Source: an uncultured Tateyamaria sp.
GTDB taxonomy: Bacteria; Pseudomonadota; Alphaproteobacteria; Rhodobacterales; Rhodobacteraceae
Direction of reading: 5' to 3'
NCBI RefSeq assembly: GCF_947503385.1
Contig: NZ_CANNDO010000010.1
Coordinates: 34,445 to 98,444, forward strand
Length of the DNA: 64,000 nucleotides
Below are positions 1 through 8,291 of this stretch, piece after piece. The notes under the pieces are model-generated. The model searched no databases and was not told the DNA's origin. It was given only the letters and a program-made list of their open reading frames with translations. The stretch's first letter is position 1; every line of letters starts with the position of its first letter. Position numbers and translations under genes: made by a program.

Positions 1-432
1 GATGTGATTGACTGCACAGGTGCGCCAGACCGGGTCATCAATGCAGGCCTGTGCGGGCGCTTTCATGACCGCGCGCGACTGGATTTTGGCGACGGGCGTG
101 CGGGGGTCAGCCTGTTTCGCGCCACACCGCGCCGCTTGCCCTACACGCTTGACCTGCTCGAACGTCACCCCGATGGCTCGCAATGCTTTGTGCCCATGTC
201 GGAACACGGGTTCCTCATCACTGTGGCGCCCGACGACAACGGCCAACCGGGCACACCGCTGGCTTTCCTCACCGCGCCGGGCCAAGCGATCAATCTGCTC
301 CGCGGCACATGGCACGGCGTGCTCACGCCACTGCACGCGCCGGGGCTCTTTGTCGTCATCGACCGGATCGGCGACGGCGACAACCTCCAAGAGATGCACC
401 TGCCGCATCCCTATAGTGTTTCTTCTGACTGA
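1..432 (+). CDS. allA: Ureidoglycolate lyase, 5' end cut by window edge
   Basis: Converts ureidoglycolate to glyoxylate and urea, the last ring-derived step of allantoin (purine) catabolism in the cytosol. The visible 143 residues contain the family pattern: INAGLCGRFHD near the start, a central FVPM segment, a TPLAF stretch and a conserved W-H-G at about residue 103. The family is usually about 160 residues, and the frame is open to base 1, so the true start lies upstream and roughly 15-20 residues are missing. The stop codon sits inside a dispersed intergenic repeat (421-474), so the last residues are encoded by repeat sequence. The urate hydroxylase puuD at 8292 fits the same pathway. Confidence 0.85.
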   Translation, partial: DVIDCTGAPDRVINAGLCGRFHDRARLDFGDGRAGVSLFRATPRRLPYTLDLLERHPDGSQCFVPMSEHGFLITVAPDDNGQPGTPLAFLTAPGQAINLLRGTWHGVLTPLHAPGLFVVIDRIGDGDNLQEMHLPHPYSVSSD

Positions 433-474
433 AAATACCACGGGGAGAGCGCGAGAGGGGCTGGCCCCTCTCGT
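421..474 (-). repeat. Dispersed intergenic repeat, family 1, copy A
   Basis: TCTTCTGAC, an A-rich stretch and ATACCACGGGG are followed by a GC-rich hairpin (stem gcgagaggggc / gcccctctcg). The same left half recurs right after cydB at 8173. In the opposite orientation, CCGGGGATTTTTGG-ACAGAGACG recurs near 22795, 29157 and 33349. This copy overlaps the last codons and stop of allA and may also serve as its terminator. Confidence 0.7.
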
Positions 475-507
475 ACATAATGTCGTGCGCGTCAGCGCTC
501 CGCAGGA

Positions 508-1269
508 TCACGTCGGGTCGCGTTCGGCCCACCCGGCAAACACTTTTTCCAGCGCGACCACCACATAATACAGCACGATCCCCATCAACGCCAAAGCGAT
601 GAGCACCGCGAACATCAGCGGATAATCCGCGCTGATCTTGCCGCTGTCAAAAAGGTGCCCAAGGCCGCGGCCATGCGGCTCTACGATTTCCATCAGGTTG
701 GTGCCGATAAAGGCCAGCGTCACGGCCACTTTCAGCGCTCCAAAGAATTCGGGCAGCGTCTTGGGCAAGGCAATCTTCCAGAAGATCGTGAATTTCGACG
801 CCCCAAGCGAGGCGAGGATATCGCGGTATTCCGGTTCGAGCGTGCTGAGACCGATGCTGACTGACACCGCGATAGGAAAGAAGGAGATCAAAAACGCAAT
901 CAGGATCGTATTCATGTCGTGCTGTCCCACGAACATCAACGCAATGATCGGGACCACGGTTGCCTTGGGGATGGCGTTAAAGCCGACAAGCAGCGGGTAA
1001 AGCGCGTCGCGCATGGTTTTGCTCAGCCCCATGACCATGCCCAGCAGGGTACCAAACACCACCGACAGCAACAGGCCCACCACTGTGCGCCACAGCGTTT
1101 CCCAGCCATATTCCAGAAACAGCCAGCGGAATTTCCAGAACGCGGGCCAAAGGTCTGATGGCGAGGCCATTTTGTAGTTGGGCCAGTCGTTGACCCAGAC
1201 CAGCCATTCCCAGAACACACCGAACAGGATCAGCGCAAAAAGGGGCACAGTGACTTGGCGCAGGGTCAT
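508..1269 (-). CDS. ABC transporter permease, SsuC/TauC type
   Basis: Inner-membrane permease of a nitrate/sulfonate/taurine-type (SsuC/ThiX) ABC importer, 253 residues, close to the usual 250-270. About six hydrophobic segments are visible. The cytoplasmic EAA-like loop that contacts the ATPase lies at about residues 150-170 (DILASLGASKFTIFWK). Its start overlaps the stop of the upstream ATPase gene by 4 bp (ATGA), so the two are translationally coupled. It is the third gene of a minus-strand operon of binding protein, ATPase and permease. The substrate cannot be read from the sequence. Neighbouring purine genes suggest a nitrogen compound, which is inference only. Confidence 0.9.
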   Translation of the reverse strand: MTLRQVTVPLFALILFGVFWEWLVWVNDWPNYKMASPSDLWPAFWKFRWLFLEYGWETLWRTVVGLLLSVVFGTLLGMVMGLSKTMRDALYPLLVGFNAIPKATVVPIIALMFVGQHDMNTILIAFLISFFPIAVSVSIGLSTLEPEYRDILASLGASKFTIFWKIALPKTLPEFFGALKVAVTLAFIGTNLMEIVEPHGRGLGHLFDSGKISADYPLMFAVLIALALMGIVLYYVVVALEKVFAGWAERDPT

Positions 1270-2048
1270 GCCGCATCCCTCCCTTGGGCGATGCGGATCT
1301 GGTGGCGCAGCACGTTCAGCGCCTCTGCGCTTTCCGGGGTGTAGAGCATTTCGATATCCCGCGCGCCGCTCAGATGGACGTCCATGATGTATTGTGTTTT
1401 TGCAGGTCGCCCGGACAATACGATAACCTGATCGGCGAGAAAGATGCTTTCGCGCAGATCATGTGTGATGAGCACGCCGGTGAACGGCTCCTCGGCCTTG
1501 ACCTTGTGCATGGTCTGCCACAGGTCTTCGCGGGTGAACGCATCCAGCGCCCCAAAAGGTTCATCAAGGATCAGCACTTCGGGTTTGTGCACAATGGACC
1601 GGCACAAAGAGGCCCGCTGGCGCATTCCGCCCGACAGTTCCGAGGGGCGCTTGTCCTCGAAACCGGTAAGACCGACGAGGTCGAGCAGGTGGCGCGCGCG
1701 GTCTTCGCGCGCTTTGCGGCTCATCCCTGTGTCCACGATCTCCAGCGGTAACATGACGTTCTGCAGGATCGACCGCCATTCCAGCAGCACCGGGTTTTGA
1801 AAGGCCATGCCGACGGTGGATTTTGGGCCTTTGACCCGTTCGCCGTGCAGCCAGACCTCGCCTTCGTCCGGTTTCATCAGCCCGGCGATCAGCCGCGTCA
1901 ATGTGGATTTGCCACAGCCCGAAGGGCCAACAACAGCGGCAAAGCCGCCTTCGGGCACCGTCAGTTCCAGCCCATCCAGCACAGGCAGGGGGCCGCTGAC
2001 CGTGCGGTAGGCGTGGCGCACGCCCTTGATCTCGATAAGGTTGGTCAT
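1266..2048 (-). CDS. ABC transporter ATP-binding protein, SsuB/TauB type
   Basis: Cytosolic ATPase of the importer, 260 residues, normal for SsuB/TauB. Walker A GPSGCGKST at 41-49, signature LSGGMRQR at 138-145 and Walker B LILDEP at 159-164 are all intact. The start is ATG, 18 bases after the stop of the binding-protein gene at 2067. The stop overlaps the permease start. It should energise uptake of the ligand bound by the 2067-3074 product. No regulatory C-terminal domain is present. Confidence 0.92.
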   Translation of the reverse strand: MTNLIEIKGVRHAYRTVSGPLPVLDGLELTVPEGGFAAVVGPSGCGKSTLTRLIAGLMKPDEGEVWLHGERVKGPKSTVGMAFQNPVLLEWRSILQNVMLPLEIVDTGMSRKAREDRARHLLDLVGLTGFEDKRPSELSGGMRQRASLCRSIVHKPEVLILDEPFGALDAFTREDLWQTMHKVKAEEPFTGVLITHDLRESIFLADQVIVLSGRPAKTQYIMDVHLSGARDIEMLYTPESAEALNVLRHQIRIAQGRDAA

Positions 2049-2066
2049 GGGCGTGCGCGTCTCGGC

Positions 2067-3074
2067 TTACTTCAGCATCCGGGCATCTGCCGCAGGCAGA
2101 TAGGCGTCGGTGAAATAGAGGCTGGCGTCCGGTGTGTTCTGGAATTCATAGGTCTGCGCCAGTTGCGCCAGCGCGGCTTCCATACGTGTCGCATCGACGC
2201 CGCCCATACCGGCCTCCGCCACTGCATCCGTGAGCACGTTTGCATCGATGGCCAGTTGCAGGCGGCGCTGTTCCAGTGCCGCATCCGCTGCCGGGTTGCG
2301 TTCGATCAGGCTGGCAATGGCCGCTTCTGGATTGGCAATCGCGTCTTTCCAGCCCGCTGCGATGGCCGTCAGGAAGCCGGTCACAATCTCGGGATTTGCC
2401 GATGCAAAGTCTGTGTTGACGATGATCGCGTTGCCATAAAGCTCCAGCCCGTAATCCGCCATCAGGATGGTCGAGATGTCATCTTCGGGCACGCCAAGGC
2501 GCACAAGGTTCAGAAAGGACGAAAACGAAAAGCCGGTCACCGCTGCCACGTTGCCCTCGGCCAGCATGGGCTCGCGGGTGGGAAAGCCGACAGGTTCGAC
2601 AGTGATTTTGTCCACGTCGAGGTTGTTGGCGGTGGCAAAGGCGGGGAACTGTGCCCATGCCCCGTCGGGGGGCGGCGCGCCCAGCACGCGGCCTTCGAGG
2701 TCCTTGGGCGCGGACACGCCCAGCGATTTGCGGCCCACAATGGCAAAGGGCGGTTTGTCATAAACCATCATCACCGCCGTGACCGGCGCGCCGGGGTTCT
2801 GGTCGAGGAACTTGATCAGCGAATTGATGTCGGCAAAGCCCATCGGGAATGCACCGGTCGCCACCTTTGGGATCGCATCCAGCGACCCCTGACCTGCCGA
2901 GATTTCCACGTCGAGGCCCGCCGCACCGAAATGACCGTTGTCGATTGCCGCGAAATAGGGCGCGGCGGGTCCTTCGAATTTCCAGTCGAGGGCAAAAGGC
3001 ACGTCCGTTTCGGCCATTGCCGCGCCGGTCATGGCAACGGTGGCGGCAAAAGCCGCAAGAGTTCGTTTGAGCAT
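2067..3074 (-). CDS. NMT1/SsuA-like periplasmic substrate-binding protein
   Basis: Exported solute-binding protein, 335 residues. A Sec signal peptide is visible (MLKRTLAAFAATVAM, then GAAMA before the mature ETDVPFALDW). The mature part has the NMT1/THI5 fold hallmarks: ALDWKFEGPAAPYFAA early on, then a GFADINS segment. The cysteine-rich patch typical of hydroxymethylpyrimidine-binding ThiY is absent, so thiamine-precursor binding is not favoured. The ATG is preceded by GGGAGACACCA, a good ribosome-binding site. It is the first gene of the three-gene operon and divergent from the aminotransferase at 3271, with about 200 bp between them that should hold both promoters. The ligand is unknown. 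Confidence 0.88.
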   Translation of the reverse strand: MLKRTLAAFAATVAMTGAAMAETDVPFALDWKFEGPAAPYFAAIDNGHFGAAGLDVEISAGQGSLDAIPKVATGAFPMGFADINSLIKFLDQNPGAPVTAVMMVYDKPPFAIVGRKSLGVSAPKDLEGRVLGAPPPDGAWAQFPAFATANNLDVDKITVEPVGFPTREPMLAEGNVAAVTGFSFSSFLNLVRLGVPEDDISTILMADYGLELYGNAIIVNTDFASANPEIVTGFLTAIAAGWKDAIANPEAAIASLIERNPAADAALEQRRLQLAIDANVLTDAVAEAGMGGVDATRMEAALAQLAQTYEFQNTPDASLYFTDAYLPAADARMLK

Positions 3075-3270
3075 TGGTGTCTCCCAGGTATGTTGTCCCG
3101 CAGACCTTAGGGCAGCGCGTGCCGAGCGGAACGTGCAGCGCGCCTTTGGTCCGTCTTTCTTGGCGCTGAACTGTGCGCCGTGATGAAAATTTAAGCAAGT
3201 GATCCCGGGCTTGTTTGTATCCGTGCTTCGGGGTCATGGTGGACCAGAGCGATTGCGAAGGGGTCACGCC

Positions 3271-4620
3271 ATGAAAGACGACAATTTCCTGCGGGCAAAC
3301 AACGCGCGGCACATGTGGCATCCCATGGGCCATCCGGGCGAGGCGATGACACACGCGCCGACGATCATCACCGGTGCCAGCGGTTCGGTGATCGAAGATA
3401 TCGACGGGCACAAAACCGTTGACGCGGTGGGCGGGCTATGGTGTGTAAACCTTGGCTATTCCAACAATGTGGTAAAGGATGCAATCGCCAAGCAGCTCTA
3501 TGATTTACCATACTATTCCGCTTTCTTTGGCACATCGAACCCGACCGCAATCGAAGCGTCTTATGCGGTGCGCGAATTCTTTGCCGAGGACGGTATGGCG
3601 CGGGTCTTTTTCACCTCTGGCGGGTCCGATTCGGTTGAGACATGTCTGCGGCTTGCGCGCCAATATCATCGTCTGCGCGGCGAGCCGGGGCGCACCAAGT
3701 TCCTGAGCCTCAAGAAAGGCTATCACGGCACGCATTTCGGCGGTGCATCGGTCAATGGCAACAACCGGTTCCGCATCGCCTATGAGCCGTTGATGCCGGG
3801 GTGTTTTCACCTGCCGGCCCCTTACACCTACCGCAATCCGTTTGATGAAGCCGATCCTGCAACGCTTGCCCAAAACATCGCAGCCGCGATGGAGGACGAG
3901 ATCGCCTTTCAGGGGCCGGGCAGTATTGCCGCCTTCATCATGGAGCCTATTCAGGGCGCGGGCGGGGTGATTGTCCCGCATGAGACGTTTATGCCGCTGA
4001 TGCGCGAGATCTGCGACCGGCACGGCATTCTGATGATCGCAGACGAGGTGATCACCGGCTTTGGCCGAACCGGCGATTGGAGCGGTTCGCGTCATTGGGC
4101 CGTGCAGCCCGACATGATGAGTTGCGCCAAAGGGATCACCTCTGGCTATTTCCCGGTCGGTGCGGCGCTGATGAGCGAGGCGGTGGCGGAGGTGTTTGAA
4201 AAGGCCGATGCCGATGGCGCGATTTTCCACGGCTACACCTATTCGGCGCATCCCGTGGGGGCGGCGGCGGTGACCGCGTGCCTGGAAGAGACCCTGCGCC
4301 TTGACACCAAGGCGAACGCTGAACCGCGGGGCCAACAACTGTACGAAGGGTGCCTGAAACTGAAAGAGCGCTTTGACGTAGTGGGCGATGTGCGCGGCGG
4401 GCACGGCCTGATGACCGGCGTGGAACTGGTCAGCGACCGCGCGACCAAGACGCCGCTGGACATGGACGCCATGAAGCGGGTGCACAAAGCGACCTACGAC
4501 GCAGGCGCGATGGTGCGGATCGGCGGCAACAACATCATGATGTCCCCGCCGCTGGTGGTCACGAAAGGCGAAGTTGCGCAGGTGTTGGAGGCGTTGGAGG
4601 TGGGGTTGGCTGCGGTGTAG
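3271..4620 (+). CDS. Class III (omega) aminotransferase, PLP-dependent
   Basis: PLP enzyme moving an amino group between an omega-amino compound and a 2-oxo acid, 449 residues. Class III marks: DEVITGFGRTG with the cofactor-binding aspartate near residue 258, and the Schiff-base lysine in SCAKGITSGY at about residue 287. Start ATG 3271 is chosen because AAGGGG lies just upstream and homologues begin with a similar KDDNFLRANN segment; the frame is open further upstream from 3199. It is divergent from the ABC importer operon, so it may process the imported amine. The exact donor (beta-alanine, taurine, a polyamine or other) cannot be decided from sequence. Confidence 0.88.
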   Translation: MKDDNFLRANNARHMWHPMGHPGEAMTHAPTIITGASGSVIEDIDGHKTVDAVGGLWCVNLGYSNNVVKDAIAKQLYDLPYYSAFFGTSNPTAIEASYAVREFFAEDGMARVFFTSGGSDSVETCLRLARQYHRLRGEPGRTKFLSLKKGYHGTHFGGASVNGNNRFRIAYEPLMPGCFHLPAPYTYRNPFDEADPATLAQNIAAAMEDEIAFQGPGSIAAFIMEPIQGAGGVIVPHETFMPLMREICDRHGILMIADEVITGFGRTGDWSGSRHWAVQPDMMSCAKGITSGYFPVGAALMSEAVAEVFEKADADGAIFHGYTYSAHPVGAAAVTACLEETLRLDTKANAEPRGQQLYEGCLKLKERFDVVGDVRGGHGLMTGVELVSDRATKTPLDMDAMKRVHKATYDAGAMVRIGGNNIMMSPPLVVTKGEVAQVLEALEVGLAAV

Positions 4621-4786
4621 GTTGTGTTGGATGACTTGCGGTGAGTATGAGGCCAAAACGCAAGTTGGACAGACCACATCAAACATCCGTTTCGCATCCA
4701 ATCTCGCGCGTTTGAATGCTGCATTCTCGAAAACTGTGATAAACGCCGGAAATTGGTAAGTCCGCAGCCTCTCTTTCCGCAGCAGG

Positions 4787-5482
4787 CTACATAGATACTT
4801 TAATCAGTTCGACGTCATGCCTTCCGAAATCCACGGTGCTGTTCGTATCTACAAGTCGGACTACCATGAAAATATTGGCTCCTCTGCGGATCATTTCTGA
4901 TCTGGTGCAATGATCTAAGATACTTGAAATATAAATCTCTCGATAAGCTGGGTTGCTGCGATTGGTTCTGTCTCCTACCAAGTAATTTTGTGGTAGCCAT
5001 TGCTTGCCATCAGTTACCACCCCTTCGTCGGGGCAATCTAAGCCGGCGTTGAACAAGGACCCAACTCCAAACTGGTGCCCTGCCATGCCAGTCCCGCCCA
5101 TGTAAAAAAGCCCGGCGGCGACACTTTTGTCCCATGGATCAACCACCAATGCCTTTTGACCAGAAACGATAACGCTGACCGCAGGGTAGTTCTCGTCGGG
5201 GCTTGCCCAATGGGATGCTGGTACTCGTAACGAAAAAGGTTTGGCGCGGAGTTCAAAATGCGACACCCATTTTTCGTCAAAGAGCGACGCAACGCGCTTA
5301 TTGTCCTGATACAATTGAATGCCAAGATTTGGTTTATTAACGTTTTGCCCGATCTTAGGGCGTCCATCGAAGACCCCCGGAGTATCGCGCTCGACAAGGA
5401 ACAGAATCAGAACGGCGGATATTACCGAAGTCGTTATTCCAACGATCACTGCGTTTGAGAAGTTGACTATTCTCTTTGGCAT
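4787..5482 (-). CDS. Orphan membrane-anchored protein, AT-richer than neighbours
   Basis: Not recognised. 231 residues with one N-terminal membrane segment at about residues 8-30 (NAVIVGITTSVISAVLILF), then a soluble domain rich in beta-type sequence, probably on the outer face of the inner membrane. Two cysteines occur near the C-terminal half (GLDCPDE and DHCTRSE). The start at 5482 is supported by AAGGAT about nine bases upstream; the frame extends to 5578 without a better signal. Codon use is clearly more A/T-rich at third positions than in flanking genes. Both flanks (4621-4786 and 5483-5763) are also AT-richer, which suggests acquisition from elsewhere. No mobility gene is present. Confidence 0.6.
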   Translation of the reverse strand: MPKRIVNFSNAVIVGITTSVISAVLILFLVERDTPGVFDGRPKIGQNVNKPNLGIQLYQDNKRVASLFDEKWVSHFELRAKPFSLRVPASHWASPDENYPAVSVIVSGQKALVVDPWDKSVAAGLFYMGGTGMAGHQFGVGSLFNAGLDCPDEGVVTDGKQWLPQNYLVGDRTNRSNPAYREIYISSILDHCTRSEMIRRGANIFMVVRLVDTNSTVDFGRHDVELIKVSM

Positions 5483-5763
5483 CGTGGTATCCTTGTTTGT
5501 ACCAAAGGCTTGGTACAGCCTATGAGCAGTTTCAGTCCAACAGAAAGCAAGCATAGAAACTGCGAACAACCCGCCCACTCAAGCTAATATCCAGACCAGC
5601 GAGCCGTTCGTGATGATCTCCGCACGACGTGACCAAATCACCCGGCAATCCCCTGTGACAAAACGCGCCTGCGCGGCCTGTCGCACCCCCGGTGACCCCC
5701 GTCGGCACAGAACTATCTCTGTCTCAACACGTGAACACTCACCACCTTTGGCGGAGTTGACCA
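5483..5763. other. Intergenic, divergent promoter region of orphan gene and cydA
   Basis: 281 bases between two divergent genes with no convincing gene of its own. A GGAG ribosome-binding site precedes the cydA ATG. I saw no Fnr-type TTGAT-N4-ATCAA box here, although cydAB is often oxygen-controlled. Weak open frames in both directions lack start signals. Confidence 0.5.
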
Positions 5764-7152
5764 ATGGATACACTCATGCTGTCCCGCATCCAGTTCGGGG
5801 CAAACATCTCGTTTCACATCCTGTTCCCGACGATCACCATCGCTCTGGGCTGGGTGCTTTTGTTTTTCAAGCTGCGGTTTAACGCGACCGGGGACGGCAA
5901 GTGGATGGAGGCCTATCAATTCTGGGTCAAAGTCTTTGCGCTGAGCTTTGCCATGGGCGTTGTGTCGGGCATCACCATGTCGTTCCAGTTTGGTACGAAC
6001 TGGCCCGGCTTCATGGAAGCTGTTGGCAACATCGCCGGGCCGCTCTTGGCTTATGAGATCATGACGGCCTTCTTTCTTGAGGCGGTCTTTCTTGGCATTA
6101 TGCTGTTCGGGTTTTCCCGCGTGCCGGGGTGGCTGCACACGCTGTCCACATTCTTGGTCGCCTTTGGCACCAGCATGTCTGCGTTTTGGATTATCGTGCT
6201 CAACAGCTGGATGCACACGCCGCAAGGCTACGAGATGATTGATGGCGTGGCCCATGCCACCAGCTGGTTCGAGATCATCTTTAACCCGTCCATGCCCTAT
6301 CGCTTTATCCACATGATGCTGGCCTCCGGCCTGACGGTGGCGTTTCTTGTGGCCGGTCTCAGCGCGTTCCGCTGGCTGCTGGGGGACCGCTCGGGCGGCG
6401 TACAAGCGACGCTCAAAACCGGCGTGTACCTGGGCGCGCTGCTGATTCCTGTGCAAATCTTCATGGGTGACCTGCACGGTCTGAACACGCTGGAGTACCA
6501 GCCGCAGAAAGTCGCGGCAATGGAAGGCAACTGGGACACCCAGTCGAACGTACCGCTGTTGCTGTTCGCGATCCCGGATGAAGAGGCGCGGGAAAACCGT
6601 ATGGAAATCGGCATTCCCAACGGCGCGTCGCTGATCCTCAAGCACAAAGCGGACGGTGTTGTGCCGGGCCTCAACGACTTCGTGACCGAAGATGGCGAAG
6701 TTCTGCACCCGCCTGTCGCACCTGTGTTCTGGTCATTTCGGATTATGGTGGGCACCGGTTTTGCCATGCTGCTGCTCAGTTGGTTCGCCGCGTTCAAGAT
6801 GATGCGCAAGGGCCGCGGGCCTGCGGCGCTGCCGCGTGTTGCACTCTTTGCGATGGTGCCGATGGCGTTCTCGGGCTGGGTGGCAACGCTGGCGGGCTGG
6901 TACACAACCGAGATTGGCCGCCAGCCGTGGCTTGTGCAGGGTGTGCTGACCACGGAACAGGCTGTGGCGGATGTGCCGGCCCCGTTCGTCGGCATCACGC
7001 TGGCCGCGTATCTGTCGATCTATGTGCTGCTCCTCGGCGCTTACATCGCGGTGCTGTTCTACCTCGCGCGCAAAGGCGTGTCGGGTGATGTGCCGCGCCC
7101 CCGCACCCCGTTGTCGGGGCAAGCGGTGGCCAGCAACGTGCCAGCGGAGTAA
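5764..7152 (+). CDS. cydA: Cytochrome bd-type ubiquinol oxidase subunit I (CioA-like)
   Basis: Catalytic subunit of the bd-family quinol oxidase in the inner membrane, passing electrons from quinol to oxygen. 462 residues, shorter than E. coli CydA (about 520), mainly because the periplasmic Q-loop is short. That is the cyanide-insensitive CioA subtype. Visible marks: conserved His18 in SFHILFPT and GRQPW at about residue 385. About nine hydrophobic segments. GGAG lies 9-12 bases before the ATG. The gene ends five bases before cydB starts, so they form one operon. Expected haems are b558 and two high-spin haems; whether the second is d or b cannot be told. Confidence 0.93.
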   Translation: MDTLMLSRIQFGANISFHILFPTITIALGWVLLFFKLRFNATGDGKWMEAYQFWVKVFALSFAMGVVSGITMSFQFGTNWPGFMEAVGNIAGPLLAYEIMTAFFLEAVFLGIMLFGFSRVPGWLHTLSTFLVAFGTSMSAFWIIVLNSWMHTPQGYEMIDGVAHATSWFEIIFNPSMPYRFIHMMLASGLTVAFLVAGLSAFRWLLGDRSGGVQATLKTGVYLGALLIPVQIFMGDLHGLNTLEYQPQKVAAMEGNWDTQSNVPLLLFAIPDEEARENRMEIGIPNGASLILKHKADGVVPGLNDFVTEDGEVLHPPVAPVFWSFRIMVGTGFAMLLLSWFAAFKMMRKGRGPAALPRVALFAMVPMAFSGWVATLAGWYTTEIGRQPWLVQGVLTTEQAVADVPAPFVGITLAAYLSIYVLLLGAYIAVLFYLARKGVSGDVPRPRTPLSGQAVASNVPAE

Positions 7153-7157
7153 GGCGG

Positions 7158-8168
7158 ATGGAAATGTTCGACGACCCGGCGCGGTGGCTGCCGTTCACCT
7201 TTGCCGCGCTGATGGGAGTATCCATCCTCGTCTATGTGGTGCTTGACGGTTTCGACCTTGGCGTGGGGGTTTTGTTCCCCTTTGCCACGGACGATGAAAA
7301 GGACACCATGGTTGCCTCCATCGGCCCGTTTTGGGACGCAAACGAAACGTGGTTGGTGCTGGCCATCGGCCTGCTGCTGGTGGCGTTTCCCACGGCACAT
7401 GGGGAAATCCTCACCGCGCTGTACCTGCCCGTGGCGATCATGCTGATTGGTCTGATCCTGCGCGGCGTTGCGTTCGAATTCCGGGTCAAGGCACCAACGC
7501 CACACAAGGCGTCTTGGAATGCTGCGTTCCTCGTCGGCTCCCTTATGACGTCGCTCAGTCAGGGTTTCATGCTGGGCAAGTACATCATGGGTCTGGAAAG
7601 CACGTTGGGCACGTGGGCCTTTGCGATGATCACGGCTGTGTTCCTGACCGTCGCTTATTCATTCATCGGTGCGTGCTGGCTGATCCTCAAGACCGAAGGG
7701 GCGTTGCAGGCCAAAGCGGTGCAATGGGCGCGGGGCGGAATCTTTGGCTTGGCGCTGGGTTTGGGTGCGGTGTCCCTTGCGACACCGTTGGTCAGCGCGC
7801 GGATCTTTGACAAGTGGTTCGCATGGCCAGAAATGTTGTGGCTCGCACCGCTGCCGATCCTGTCGGCGCTCACGGTGCTGCTGTTGTGGCGGTCGCTCAG
7901 CGGTTTGCCCAATCCCCAAGACAAGGGCGCACGCACCCCGTTTCTTTATTCCATCGTGCTGTTCGTTCTGGCTTTCGGGGGGCTGGCCTATTCATTCTAT
8001 CCATATGTCGTCCCGGAGAAGATCACGATTTACGAAGCCGCAAGCGCCCCGGAGAGCCTGATGATCATCCTTGTCGGCGCGGTTGTCGTTATCCCCATGA
8101 TCGGCGGGTACACCGCGCTTGCCTACACCGTGTTCAAGGGCAAGGCAGCCGAATTGCGCTACGACTAG
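7158..8168 (+). CDS. cydB: Cytochrome bd-type ubiquinol oxidase subunit II
   Basis: Second membrane subunit of the quinol oxidase, 336 residues, typical of CioB/CydB. The N-terminal region carries the conserved DGFDLGVG motif, followed by GPFWDANETWLV. About eight hydrophobic segments are visible. It follows cydA after five bases. No small CydX-like frame follows; instead the stop is followed within five bases by a family 1 intergenic repeat whose hairpin may end the transcript. Confidence 0.93.
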   Translation: MEMFDDPARWLPFTFAALMGVSILVYVVLDGFDLGVGVLFPFATDDEKDTMVASIGPFWDANETWLVLAIGLLLVAFPTAHGEILTALYLPVAIMLIGLILRGVAFEFRVKAPTPHKASWNAAFLVGSLMTSLSQGFMLGKYIMGLESTLGTWAFAMITAVFLTVAYSFIGACWLILKTEGALQAKAVQWARGGIFGLALGLGAVSLATPLVSARIFDKWFAWPEMLWLAPLPILSALTVLLLWRSLSGLPNPQDKGARTPFLYSIVLFVLAFGGLAYSFYPYVVPEKITIYEAASAPESLMIILVGAVVVIPMIGGYTALAYTVFKGKAAELRYD

Positions 8169-8172
8169 GTCT

Positions 8173-8233
8173 TCTTCTGACCAAAAATACCACGGGGGAG
8201 GCCGCAGGCCGGGGGCAGAGCCCCTTGCGGCCT
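8173..8233 (-). repeat. Dispersed intergenic repeat, family 1, copy B
   Basis: TCTTCTGACC-AAAAATACCACGGGGG followed by an imperfect hairpin (ggccgcaggccgggggc / gccccttgcggcc). Nearly the same left half as copy A at 421. It begins right after the cydB stop. Confidence 0.75.
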
Positions 8234-8291
8234 TTCCCATCCGCGCAACGCTGTCTAATCTGGCCGCCGGGAACCAGAGGACACTTGCCCC

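Noticed and set aside
2067..3074. Hydroxymethylpyrimidine (thiamine precursor) importer
   Set aside because: The cysteine-rich ThiY patch is missing and no thi genes or THI riboswitch are seen, so only the general NMT1/SsuA class is claimed.
1797..3110. Long plus-strand open frame (437 codons)
   Set aside because: It runs antisense through the ATPase and binding-protein genes. Its product is His/Arg/Gly-rich with no domain, typical of a mirror frame in GC-rich DNA.
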